A DNA stretch of 51,343 nt from Actinotignum schaalii FB123-CNA-2 (GTDB lineage Bacteria > Actinomycetota > Actinomycetes > Actinomycetales > Actinomycetaceae). The DNA lies in NCBI RefSeq assembly GCF_000411135.1, contig NZ_KE150262.1:1-51343 (forward strand). The letters are read 5' to 3'. The notes under the pieces are model-generated. The model was not told the origin of the DNA. It ran no database searches and saw nothing but the letters and a program-made list of their open reading frames with translations. Below are positions 37,535-45,908 of this stretch, one piece after another. How positions within the stretch are numbered: the stretch's first letter is position 1; each line of letters starts with the position of its first letter. A program made the position numbers and the translations under genes.

Positions 37535-40033
37535 ATGAGTGCACCAGCTGACACTGCTCTTCCTCAGTATTCTGAGGAAGAGGAAAAATATATTATCCGG
37601 AACCGCCACGGTGTTCCGGTCGGAACAAAACCGCATACGAAGTGGACGCTGCCGCGCATCGCGGTGTGGGTCCTCGTAACAGCCCTCGGCGTTGCGGGCT
37701 GGTACATGCTCGCCTTCTATCGCGGTGAACAAGTCAATACGGCGTGGTTCGTGGTGACATCGGTCTGTACCTACATGATCGCCTACCGCTTCTACGCGCT
37801 CTTTATTCAAAAAACCATTATGAAGCCCGACGATTCCAACGCGACGCCGGCCGAACGCATCAATAACGGACGCGATTTCGACCCGACGAACCGCGTGGTG
37901 CTCTACGGGCATCACTTCGCCGCTATCGCCGGTGCCGGCCCGCTGGTGGGCCCGGTGCTGGCCGCCCAGATGGGCTACCTGCCCGGCACCCTGTGGATTA
38001 TCTTCGGGGTGTGCGTGGCCGGCGCCGTCCAGGACATGCTCGTCCTCTTCTTCTCCATGCGTCGCGGCGGACGCAGCCTCGGCCAGATGGCCGTAGATGA
38101 AATCGGGAAGATCGGCGGGGCCGTGGCCGCCGTCATGATCCTCGTGATGCTCATGATCGTGCTGGCCGTGCTCGCCATGATCTGCGTGAACGCGCTGGCC
38201 GATTCGCCCTGGGGCGTTTTCGCCGTCGGTATGACCATCCCCATCGCGGTATGTATGGGCCTGTGGCTGCGCTTCGTCCAGCCCGGCAACATCACAATGG
38301 TCTCCATCGTTGGATTCATTGCGCTGCTCGGTGCGATTATCGGAGGCCGCTACGTGGCGGAATCCGATTTCGGCCAGGCGTTCCTGCACCTGTCCCCCAC
38401 CACCCTCGTGTGGTGCATGATTGTGTACGGTTTCTTCGCGGCCGTGCTGCCCGTGTGGCTGCTCCTCACCCCGCGTGACTACCTGTCCACCTTCATGAAG
38501 GTCGGCACCATCGTGGTACTGGCCCTGGGCATTCTTATTGTGCGCCCGCTGGTGGAAATGCCGGCCGTCACCGAATTCGCCTCGAATACAGACGGACCGG
38601 TTTTCGCCGGGGAACTCTTCCCCTTCCTCTTTATTACCATCGCCTGCGGGGCACTGTCCGGGATGCACGCAACGGTTTCCTCCGGTACCTCCCCGAAGAT
38701 GATCCAGAAGGAATCCCAGGTTCGCATGATCGGCTACGGCGGGATGCTCATGGAATCCTTCGTGGCAATTATGGCGCTGGCTGCGGCGTCGTCCCTCAAC
38801 ATGGGTATCTACTTCGGTATGAATACCTCCGAGCACACCACCGATAAGCTGGCGGGCACGGCCATCGTGCAGATGACCGATAACCGCGCCGAGCTTTCGG
38901 CCGCCGCGGTGCAAAACCTCGCGGTCACCGATACGCACGGCAATTCGGTGGAAGCCCGGTGGGAATCCTGGGATGAGAACGGCAACGAGAAAACCTACGT
39001 GGGAGCGGAGGCCTTCGATAAGGTCGCCGAAGACGTTGGGGAAACCTCCGTCACCTCACGTACCGGTGGTGCGCCCACCCTCGCGGTGGCCATCGCGCAT
39101 ATTCTGCACCAGGTGGGTGGCGGCCAGGCCATGATGGGCTTCTGGTACCACTTCGCGATTATGTTCGAGGCGCTCTTCATCCTCTCCGCCGTGGACGCCG
39201 TGACCCGCGTGGCCCGCTTCCAGCTGGGCGACGCGCTAGGCAATGTGCTGCCCAAGTTCAAGGATCCCTCCTGGCGGGTGGGCGCGTGGATTACCACGGC
39301 CATCGTGGTGGCGGCCTGGGGCTCGCTGCTGCTCATGGGCGTGACCGACCCGCGCGGCGGTATCCAAACCCTCTACCCGCTCTTCGGGGTGGCTAACCAG
39401 CTCATTGCCGCGATGGCGCTTATTTTGTGCACCGTGGTAGTGGTCAATAAGGGCTGGGCGAAGTGGGCCTGGATCCCGGGCATCGCCGCGGCCTTCGACC
39501 TGGTGGTCACCTTCGCGGCGTCCTGGCAGAAGATCTTCTCCTCCGACGCCGCCATCGGGTACTTCACCCAGAACACCAACGCTAAGGCAGCGCTCGCGAA
39601 GGCGCAGGCCGCCGGCGACACCGAGGCCATCGGTATCCAGTCCGCGATTGTGCGCAACACCTTCATCCAGGGCTGGCTCTCCGTCATCTTCCTGGCCACG
39701 GTGGCCTTCGTGCTGGTCTGCGCGATTATCAAGATCATCCGGGTTATCACCGCGAAGAAGTACGTGAATTCCGAAGATCCTTACCAGGAATCCAACTTCT
39801 ACGCGCCTACCCAGCTCTTCCCGACCAAGTTGGAGAAGAAGGTGGTGGCGGAATACGCCGTCGTGGGCGACCCGGCGTTGATTCCCGGTTTCGATCACCG
39901 TAAGGGCGCGGCACCGCACGGTGCGGGTGCTGGTTCTGGCGATGGTTCTGGCGATGGTTCTGGTACGACGGCGCCCGCAGCCAAGGCGGGCTCTGCCAGC
40001 GACGCGGATTCTTCCGAGTCCGCCCAGCACTAG
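37535..40033 (+). CDS. cstA: carbon starvation protein A (pyruvate/peptide transporter)
   Basis: 832-residue integral membrane protein, CstA family, with about 16-18 hydrophobic segments; characterised relatives take up pyruvate or peptides during carbon limitation. The start fixes at 37535 (MSAPADTALPQYSEEEEKY) with TGGAG eight bases upstream. Family blocks: YHFAAIAGAGPLVGPVLAAQMGYLP (as YGHHFAAIAGAGPL and GPVLAAQMGYLP) and ATVSSGTSPKMI, plus a periplasmic insert around residues 430-510. The C-terminal tail from about residue 790 is low complexity: repeated GSGDGSGDG encoded by a 12-base repeat, then Ala/Ser/Asp. The ybdD gene follows after 12 bases, the normal pair. Confidence 0.94.
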   Translation: MSAPADTALPQYSEEEEKYIIRNRHGVPVGTKPHTKWTLPRIAVWVLVTALGVAGWYMLAFYRGEQVNTAWFVVTSVCTYMIAYRFYALFIQKTIMKPDDSNATPAERINNGRDFDPTNRVVLYGHHFAAIAGAGPLVGPVLAAQMGYLPGTLWIIFGVCVAGAVQDMLVLFFSMRRGGRSLGQMAVDEIGKIGGAVAAVMILVMLMIVLAVLAMICVNALADSPWGVFAVGMTIPIAVCMGLWLRFVQPGNITMVSIVGFIALLGAIIGGRYVAESDFGQAFLHLSPTTLVWCMIVYGFFAAVLPVWLLLTPRDYLSTFMKVGTIVVLALGILIVRPLVEMPAVTEFASNTDGPVFAGELFPFLFITIACGALSGMHATVSSGTSPKMIQKESQVRMIGYGGMLMESFVAIMALAAASSLNMGIYFGMNTSEHTTDKLAGTAIVQMTDNRAELSAAAVQNLAVTDTHGNSVEARWESWDENGNEKTYVGAEAFDKVAEDVGETSVTSRTGGAPTLAVAIAHILHQVGGGQAMMGFWYHFAIMFEALFILSAVDAVTRVARFQLGDALGNVLPKFKDPSWRVGAWITTAIVVAAWGSLLLMGVTDPRGGIQTLYPLFGVANQLIAAMALILCTVVVVNKGWAKWAWIPGIAAAFDLVVTFAASWQKIFSSDAAIGYFTQNTNAKAALAKAQAAGDTEAIGIQSAIVRNTFIQGWLSVIFLATVAFVLVCAIIKIIRVITAKKYVNSEDPYQESNFYAPTQLFPTKLEKKVVAEYAVVGDPALIPGFDHRKGAAPHGAGAGSGDGSGDGSGTTAPAAKAGSASDADSSESAQH

Positions 40034-40045
40034 GAGATCAGGTCC

Positions 40046-40243
40046 ATGTTTATTACCCAGCTTCGCGCCTTCGCGGCACATGCTCGCAGCCTGTGGCGGG
40101 ACTTCACCGGCGAATCGGCCTACGACAAATACGTAGCCCGGCATGCCCGTGAACACCCCGATCATCCGCCGCTTGCCGAACGTGATTTCTGGCGTCAGCG
40201 CGCAGCCTTCGACGAGGAGAATGTCTCCACCGGCTGCTGCTAA
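40046..40243 (+). CDS. YbdD/YjiX family small protein
   Basis: 65 residues, matching the short YbdD/YjiX (DUF466) family that is almost always encoded directly after cstA-type transporters and is thought to assist them. The core is TGESAYDKYVARHAREHPDHPP followed by RDFWRQR (family pattern GxxxYxxYxxHxxxxHP). It ends in Cys-Cys. AGGAG nine bases before the start, 12 bases after the cstA stop. Confidence 0.9.
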   Translation: MFITQLRAFAAHARSLWRDFTGESAYDKYVARHAREHPDHPPLAERDFWRQRAAFDEENVSTGCC

Positions 40244-40319
40244 GCGCTGGGCGCTGGGCGCTGAACAGGTGCCGGGCGCTGAGCTGGCATGAGGCGCCGG
40301 GCTGGAAACTGGCCAATAA

Positions 40320-40367
40320 CACCGCTCCCCGAACCTCGGACTTCGGTCCGCCGTTCGGGGAGCGGTG
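40320..40367 (+). terminator. terminator after cstA-ybdD
   Basis: CACCGCTCCCCGAAC paired with GTTCGGGGAGCGGTG (15 bp) around a loop that itself holds a CGGAC-TTCG-GTCCG stem. It is the strongest hairpin in the window, 77 bases after the ybdD stop, preceded by short GGGCGCTG repeats (40250-40300). The bases after it (CTTTGTCC) are only weakly U-rich. Confidence 0.7.
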
Positions 40368-40453
40368 CTTTGTCCCACTTCCATGTGCCCCACTTCCCGC
40401 TCCGCACAAAATGCAACAGCAAATACATTAAGTTTTCCAAATCATGCACTGGG

Positions 40454-40663
40454 GTTGCTTTCTGCGGCACCTACCGCCATAGCGTTGCTTTCTGCGGCAC
40501 CTACCGCCATAGCGTTGCTTTCTGTGGGCCCCGCCGTCATGACGTTGCTTTCTGCGGCACCTACCGCCATAGCGTTGCTTTCTGTGGGCCCCGCCGTCAT
40601 AGCGTTGCTTTCCACAAGACCTACGGTCGAGAGGATGCATTTTCCGGTCTCCGAGAGGGCACC
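40454..40663 (+). repeat. 30-bp tandem repeat array
   Basis: Six units of exactly 30 bp beginning GTTGCTTTC at 40454, 40484, 40514, 40544, 40574 and 40604, plus a diverged seventh at 40634 (GATGCATTTT). Order of types is A-A-B-A-B-C-D; A copies are identical and B copies nearly so. After the constant start each unit carries a short inverted repeat of different sequence (A: GCGG/CCGC; B: GGC/GCC; C: GACC/GGTC; D: CGG/CCG). Because 30 is a multiple of three, long frames open on both strands; I treat these as artefacts. No unique spacers are present, so it is not a CRISPR array. Confidence 0.85.
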
Positions 40664-40723
40664 CGCGGCGATCACGAACAAAGTGGTACTGGAGCTACAA
40701 CCAATACCCGATTTTCTGTCGTG

Positions 40724-40813
40724 CAGTACCACTCTGTCAGGCCCGACGTTCTCCAGTACCACTACGCCAACCAAACCCATCTGCAACACCGGTATACCGA
40801 TATGACTCACCCC
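40724..40813 (+). repeat. degenerate continuation of the 30-bp periodicity
   Basis: CAGTACCACT recurs at 40724 and 40754 and a variant CAACACCGGT at 40784, again spaced 30 bp and in phase with the array starting at 40454 (nine periods later). An inverted copy of the same motif, GTGGTACTGGAG at 40683-40694, pairs perfectly with CTCCAGTACCAC at 40751-40762. Confidence 0.6.
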
Positions 40814-40901
40814 ATCCCCAGCCAATCCACATACGCAGTCCGCCTCGCGCGCCCGCAGAGCCGGAGCTCCGCAGCGGCGGGGCGGGGTGTTTTTCCTGAG
40901 G

Positions 40902-40932
40902 TGTACTTCAAACGTACGACAAATGAAGTACA
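40902..40932. repeat. inverted repeat
   Basis: TGTACTTCA (40902-40910) and TGAAGTACA (40924-40932) form perfect 9-bp arms around 13 bases that contain ACGTACG. It could be an operator or a stem; no gene starts immediately beside it. Confidence 0.5.
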
Positions 40933-40956
40933 GCTCTGAAAACACGTAGTGCCTCG

Positions 40957-41084
40957 CCGGTTCAGAAAGCGCGATCTAGTCCGCCCGGTTCAGAGCGCTC
41001 GGTCTGGCCCGCCCGGCTCAGAGTGCCTGTCCGGACACCCCGAAAGACCCCGCACCGAAAGCCCCCGCACCGAAAGACCCACCC
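40957..41084 (+). repeat. two short tandem repeat families upstream of hppA
   Basis: CCGGTTCAG or CCGGCTCAG recurs at 40957, 40985 and 41013 (28-bp period). CCGAAAG then recurs at 41040, 41055 and 41070 (15-bp period). Together with the arrays further left, nearly all of the gene-free stretch 40244-41247 is repetitive. I see no gene in it. Confidence 0.7.
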
Positions 41085-41247
41085 ACCGTGGGACCTCGGG
41101 CCTAGACGCGGCGACGACCGGCCTCTCGCGGCGAAAGTGGCGCACACTTGTGTGGCGTCGTCGTACCTGGTCCCTATTACTGATCGCCCGGCCGACCTAG
41201 GATGAAAGAGAGGCAAAGGAGCCTCATCATTTTATGTCGAGGTAATT

Positions 41248-43851
41248 ATGGGACGTTGTTTTTCTGTATCCACACACAAGAACACCTCGCGTCCACGCCG
41301 GCTGCTCCCCCTGCTCGGGGCGCTCGCGCTGGCTCCCGTTGCCCTAGGTTCGTGCGCCGCATCCGCGAGCGCGCCCGCCGGTGCGGCAACTGTGCACGGA
41401 GGTGAAGCAAATATCGTACTGCCTGACCTGTCGGGCGTGAGCGCGGTGGGCGGGGTTTCCGGCCGGCTGCTCCTCCTCATCGGGGTGGGGGTATGCGTGC
41501 TGGGACTGTGCTTCGGGCTCATCACGTATATGAATCTGCGTAAGCTTCCGGTGCATCGGGCCATGGCCGAGGTCGCGGACCTGATTTACGAAACCTGCAA
41601 GGCCTACCTGGTCAAGCAGGGGCGATTCCTGCTGGTGCTCTGGGCCTTCATCACCGCGGTGATCGTGGTCTACTACAAGTTCCTCGTGGGCTTCACGTGG
41701 GGCAAGCTCGCGATTGTGGTGGCGTTCTCGCTGCTGGGTATGGGCGGGTCCTACGCGGTGGCGTGGTTCGGGATTCGCGTGAACACCCTGGCCAATGCGC
41801 GCACGGCTTTCGCTTCGCTGCGCGGGCGCCCGCTGCCGCTGCACCAGGTGCCGCTGCGTTCGGGGATGTCCATCGGGATGGTGCTCATTTCCCTGGAACT
41901 GCTGATGATGCTCGTCATTTTGCTGTTCCTGCCCGCGGATGTGGCCGGGGCGTGCTTTATTGGCTTCGCCATCGGGGAATCCCTGGGGGCGTCGGCCCTG
42001 CGCATCGCCGGTGGTATTTTCACGAAGATTGCCGATATTGGCTCCGACCTCATGAAAATCGTGTTCAAAATTGATGAGGACGACCCGCGGAACCCGGGTG
42101 TTATCGCCGATTGCGTGGGTGATAATGCCGGGGATTCGGTGGGCCCCTCCGCGGACGGCTTCGAAACGTACGGGGTGACCGGGGTGGCGCTGGTGACCTT
42201 TATTGTGCTGGCCGTTCATGATCCGGCGCTGCAAGCCACCCTGCTGGTGTGGGTGTTCACGGTGCGGGTGGCGATGATTATCGCCTCGGCCTTGGCCTAC
42301 GGGCTCAATGCGCGCCTGGCCGCGACCCGCTACGCGCAGGCCACCACCCTCAATTTCGAAAAACCGCTGAGTTCACTCGTGTGGCTCACCTCGATTTTCT
42401 GCATTGCTTGCGTGTACGGGATCTCCTGGCTCGTTTTGGGTGGGCACGACGGCGCACTGTGGCTCGCGCTCGCCACGATCGTCACCTGCGGGACTCTCGC
42501 GGGGGCGCTCATCCCGGAGCTGGTCAAGGTCTTCACCTCCACGACCTCGCGGCACGTGCGTGAAGTGGTGAAAAGTTCGCGCCAGGGCGGGGCTTCCCTC
42601 AATATTCTCTCCGGCGTGGTGGCCGGGAATTTCTCCGCTTTCTGGCTGGGTATCACCATTGTGGGGCTCATGGCCGGGGCATTCGTGATCGCGGATGCCA
42701 CCCTGCGCGAGTTCATGCTAGCGCCGGCGGTTTTCGCTTTCGGTCTGGTGGCTTTCGGTTTCCTGGGCATGGGACCGGTGACGATCGCGGTGGATTCCTA
42801 CGGGCCGGTGACCGATAACGCCCAGTCGGTTTACGAGCTCTCCCGCATTGAGGCCCTTCCTGATATCGACGCCGACATTCGCTCCGGTTTCGGTTTCGCG
42901 CCGCAGTGGGATCGCGCCAAGCTCATGTTGGAGGAGAACGACGGCGCCGGCAATACTTTCAAGGCAACCGCCAAGCCGGTGCTCATCGGTACCGCGGTGG
43001 TGGGTGCCACCACGATGATTTTCTCCATTATTATCGGGCTGACCGGCGGGCTGACCGCCGGGATCGAGATGCTGTCGCTCATGCACGCCCCGTTCCTGCT
43101 GGGGATTATCAGCGGGGGTGCGGTGATCTTCTGGTTCTCCGGGGCGTCGATGCAGGCGGTGACCACGGGGGCCTACCGGGCGGTGGAGTTCATCAAGGAT
43201 TCCATCCACCTGGATAAGAATGCGGAGCGGGCTTCCCATGATGACTCGCGGCGCGTCGTCGAAATCTGTACCCAGTACGCGCAGCAGGGAATGCTCACGA
43301 TTTTCCTGGCGGTTTTCTTCGCCACGCTGTCCTTCGCCTTTATCGAGCCGTACTTCTTCATCGGCTACCTCATTTCCATCGCTATTTTCGGCCTCTACCA
43401 GGCTATTTACATGGCGAATGCGGGCGGGGCCTGGGATAACGCGAAGAAGATCGTGGAGGTGGATTTGCACGCGAAGGGCACCGCGCTCCACGATGCCACC
43501 ATCGTGGGTGATACCGTGGGCGATCCGTTCAAGGACACCTCCTCGGTGGCCCTCAACCCGATTATTAAGTTCACCACCCTCTTCGGCCTGCTCGCCGTGG
43601 AGCTGGCCGTGAGCCTCAATGCCCAGAATCTCACCGCGGTGGTCACCGGCCTGGCGGTGTGCTTCGGGGCCCTCGCGCTCGTCTTTATTTACCGCTCCTT
43701 CTACAGCATGCGAATCCAGGCCTCCACGGAGGATCCGCTGCTGGACGAGCCCGCATCCGCATCAGAATCTGCATCCGCATCAGAATCCGAACCCGGATCC
43801 GGATTCACCTCTGAACCCACCTCTGAACCCGAGAAGGGAGTCCTGGCATGA
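41248..43851 (+). CDS. hppA: membrane-bound proton-translocating pyrophosphatase, divergent type
   Basis: 867-residue integral membrane pyrophosphatase coupling PPi hydrolysis to ion pumping, about 16 membrane segments. Catalytic regions are present: EDDPRNPGVIADCVGDNAGD (about 270-290), VDSYGPVTDNA and VGDTVGDPFKDTS near residue 755. The otherwise invariant DVGADLVGKVE segment reads DIGSDLMKIVFK, with one residue deleted and the Glu lost. Lys in GNTFKATAK is the mark of potassium-independent enzymes. Odd ends: an extra 60-residue N-terminus with a signal-like stretch ending LGSC, and a C-terminal Ser/Glu-rich tail (SASESASASESEPGSG). GAGG precedes the ATG. Whether it pumps H+ or also Na+ is not evident. 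Confidence 0.88.
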   Translation: MGRCFSVSTHKNTSRPRRLLPLLGALALAPVALGSCAASASAPAGAATVHGGEANIVLPDLSGVSAVGGVSGRLLLLIGVGVCVLGLCFGLITYMNLRKLPVHRAMAEVADLIYETCKAYLVKQGRFLLVLWAFITAVIVVYYKFLVGFTWGKLAIVVAFSLLGMGGSYAVAWFGIRVNTLANARTAFASLRGRPLPLHQVPLRSGMSIGMVLISLELLMMLVILLFLPADVAGACFIGFAIGESLGASALRIAGGIFTKIADIGSDLMKIVFKIDEDDPRNPGVIADCVGDNAGDSVGPSADGFETYGVTGVALVTFIVLAVHDPALQATLLVWVFTVRVAMIIASALAYGLNARLAATRYAQATTLNFEKPLSSLVWLTSIFCIACVYGISWLVLGGHDGALWLALATIVTCGTLAGALIPELVKVFTSTTSRHVREVVKSSRQGGASLNILSGVVAGNFSAFWLGITIVGLMAGAFVIADATLREFMLAPAVFAFGLVAFGFLGMGPVTIAVDSYGPVTDNAQSVYELSRIEALPDIDADIRSGFGFAPQWDRAKLMLEENDGAGNTFKATAKPVLIGTAVVGATTMIFSIIIGLTGGLTAGIEMLSLMHAPFLLGIISGGAVIFWFSGASMQAVTTGAYRAVEFIKDSIHLDKNAERASHDDSRRVVEICTQYAQQGMLTIFLAVFFATLSFAFIEPYFFIGYLISIAIFGLYQAIYMANAGGAWDNAKKIVEVDLHAKGTALHDATIVGDTVGDPFKDTSSVALNPIIKFTTLFGLLAVELAVSLNAQNLTAVVTGLAVCFGALALVFIYRSFYSMRIQASTEDPLLDEPASASESASASESEPGSGFTSEPTSEPEKGVLA

Positions 43852-44897
43852 ATATCGCCGTGCACTGGTCCGGCGCGCAGCTCAGCCCGGAAGGAAATAT
43901 AGTCGGCCAGGATGCCGGCGCCACCCTGCTGCGGCGTCTCTTGCGTATTTTCCCGGGCGCCGCGGTTCTTGACCCGGGCGCCGCGGTTCTTGACCCGGCG
44001 GCAGCATCCGCGCAAGATCTTGCCCCGGATACGGTGGTTATCACCATGGACGTGCATGACACTCCAGCCCTGTGGGAGCGCCTACGCAAGGCTGGCCACG
44101 CCGCCCCGCGCCTTATGAATTTTGTGTGGCTGCCGGTGTCCACCCTGGAAAGCGCGGAAGAGATCGCCCCGGTGGCGCTTTCCTGCGCACTCTTCCCCAC
44201 GTTCGCGAATTCGGAGCGCACCGCCGGGGAGATCCGCGAGATGGTCAATAAGTGGACGGTGCCGCCGCTGGCCGGGCGCCTGAAGCTGGGGTGGGTGAAT
44301 CTCGGTTTCCGCCTCGATCACGTGCAGGAGCGGCACGAGCCGGACGTCCCGGTGGTGCTCTACCCCGCGATCTACCTTTCCCCGCGCAAACGCCCCGAGT
44401 TCTTTATGGATGTGCTGACCCGGGTGCGTGAGCTTATCCCGCTCACGGTGGAGATGCGCCTGCACGAAGCGCATCTGGTTTCCGAGAAAGCCATGACGTA
44501 TTCGCGCCTGCCGTGGATGCACGTGGGGCCGCTCACCGATACCCGCACTTCGTATTACGAGGCTCTCGCGCATACCACGGCGTTCCTGGCCACGGCCGCG
44601 GAGGAATCCTACGGGCTGTCCTACGTGGAGGCGCTGGGCGCCGGGGCGCTCGGGGTATTCCCGGACGTAGCCTGGGCCCGCGCCCTGCTGCCCGAGCACT
44701 ATCCCTTCTTCTATCCGGATGGCGATACCGCGGCCGCCGCGGCCATGCTCACCAGGGTTCTTACCCGCACCGCGCAGTGCCGGGCGGATCTGGATGCGGC
44801 TTGCGGCGGGAGTTTCCGCGAGTGGATCGCGGCGCATCACTCCGATGATGCCTTCGACCGGGAAATCACAGCCGCGGTGCGGAGGTGGTTCGCGTAG
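43848..44897 (+). CDS. glycosyltransferase-like protein (GT-B fold)
   Basis: 349 residues. The C-terminal half has the donor-site pattern of GT4-type glycosyltransferases: ATAAEESYGLSYVEALGAGALGVFPD (as EESYGLSYVEALGAG). The N-terminal half starts MNIAVHWSGAQLSPEGN and resembles the DUF3524 group with a related GT-B fold. No membrane segment. It overlaps hppA by four bases (ATGA) with GGGAG upstream, so the two are made together, though no functional link is known. Near residues 38-52 the protein repeats PGAAVLD because a 21-bp unit is duplicated at 43953-43994. Confidence 0.72.
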   Translation: MNIAVHWSGAQLSPEGNIVGQDAGATLLRRLLRIFPGAAVLDPGAAVLDPAAASAQDLAPDTVVITMDVHDTPALWERLRKAGHAAPRLMNFVWLPVSTLESAEEIAPVALSCALFPTFANSERTAGEIREMVNKWTVPPLAGRLKLGWVNLGFRLDHVQERHEPDVPVVLYPAIYLSPRKRPEFFMDVLTRVRELIPLTVEMRLHEAHLVSEKAMTYSRLPWMHVGPLTDTRTSYYEALAHTTAFLATAAEESYGLSYVEALGAGALGVFPDVAWARALLPEHYPFFYPDGDTAAAAAMLTRVLTRTAQCRADLDAACGGSFREWIAAHHSDDAFDREITAAVRRWFA

Positions 44898-44980
44898 GAG
44901 TCGGTGCGGTGTGCGTAGGGTTAGGCGCAAACATAACGACGACGGCGCCAGCGCCTGCGGCCTCGCTTTGACCTCGCGTT

Positions 44981-45697
44981 TTATTCCTCGGTGATAGCGG
45001 GGGCGGGGCGGGCCGTGTAGGGCGTCGTCGTACCTACCAGGCGGTACGCGACGGTGCGGTTGAAGAAATCGACGACGACGCCAATTCCCAGCGCCATAAT
45101 CGCGGTGCCAATGCCGATCACGCCGCTGCTGAGGTCGAAGCGGAAGAGTGCGAGGGCGATGAGGACCACGATGAAGTCCTGGGCCACGCGGAAGGTGCGG
45201 TAGGAGTGGCCCGGGAAACGGCGCAGGAGGACGGGGACGATGCAGTCGGCGGCGCCCTGCCCGATATCCGGGGTGATGTAGAGCGAGAGCCCGAGCGCGA
45301 AAATAACTAGCCCTACCGCGAGGTGGGCGAGCATCCCGGGGATGGAATACGTGAAAACGTAGATGGAATCGAGAATGCCGGTGAAGCTGGTGACGAGTAC
45401 CCCGACCAGGGTGAAGTTGAGGACGGTGCCCAGCCCGAAGACTTTGTGATCGAAGGGGAAAATGAGGGCGATGAGGGCGATATTGACCGCCGGGACCACC
45501 CAGGAAAAAGACAGGCCCGTCACGTGGCTGACGCCCTGGAGGAGGGCCGTGAAAGGATCCACGCCGGCGTGACCTTTGAGGGCCATGGTGATGCCGATGG
45601 CGGTGAGGATCACGCCGATGAGGCATACCAGCGAGCGACGCAGCAGGCTGCCCGGGCGTAACGTCCATTCGCGGGCGCAGCGCAGTGTCTCAAACAT
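44981..45697 (-). CDS. YczE/YyaS/YitT-family membrane protein
   Basis: 238 residues with five to six hydrophobic segments. The first, LIGVILTAIGITMALKGHAGVDPFTALLQG, with the GxxxxxKAxxGxDPFxxL pattern, is typical of the YczE/YyaS family; the function is not established (YczE influences antibiotic production in B. subtilis). I place the start at 45697 (MFETLRCAREW) with AAGGTGG upstream. It converges with the glycosyltransferase gene. Confidence 0.8.
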   Translation of the reverse strand: MFETLRCAREWTLRPGSLLRRSLVCLIGVILTAIGITMALKGHAGVDPFTALLQGVSHVTGLSFSWVVPAVNIALIALIFPFDHKVFGLGTVLNFTLVGVLVTSFTGILDSIYVFTYSIPGMLAHLAVGLVIFALGLSLYITPDIGQGAADCIVPVLLRRFPGHSYRTFRVAQDFIVVLIALALFRFDLSSGVIGIGTAIMALGIGVVVDFFNRTVAYRLVGTTTPYTARPAPAITEE

Positions 45698-45834
45698 GAC
45701 GAGCCACCTTTTCAATCTCAGGGAAGCCGCCGTGCCACACCGCGGCATCACCAGCGTAGTGCATGCAGGCGGGCATTTCCTGGGCCGTGGCGGAGGTCGC
45801 TTTCGTCATTCGTGCGAGCGGCTTCATCTGCAAG

Positions 45835-45880
45835 GAGGGGCTGGTAGATCATCCTCTAGAGGATTCTCTACCAGCCCCTC
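45835..45880. terminator. bidirectional hairpin downstream of the surface protein gene
   Basis: GAGGGGCTGGTAGA paired with TCTACCAGCCCCTC (14 bp) with an inner TCCTCTAGAGGA palindrome. It lies 28 bases past the surface protein stop, so it most likely terminates that transcript. No U tract follows in either direction. Confidence 0.65.
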
Positions 45881-45908
45881 GCTTGTGTTATGCGATTAGT
45901 TCAGCAGC

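Noticed and set aside
40454-40663. CRISPR array
   Set aside because: Units follow each other with no unique spacers and no cas genes are nearby.
40289-40945. Long open frames on both strands across the 30-bp repeat array (decapeptide repeats such as VAFCGTYRHS or SNAMAVGAAE)
   Set aside because: A stop-free 30-bp unit keeps the same frame open for every copy. No frame has a ribosome site, a plausible N-terminus or known domains, and one begins inside the terminator.
9385-45033. GCGTCGTCGTAC recurring at 9385, 41155 and 45022
   Set aside because: The core GCGTCGTCG is also common inside genes on both strands (for example around 4213, 8604, 12250, 43252), so it is probably a frequent oligomer of this GC-rich genome and not a special element. 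A genome-wide count would decide.
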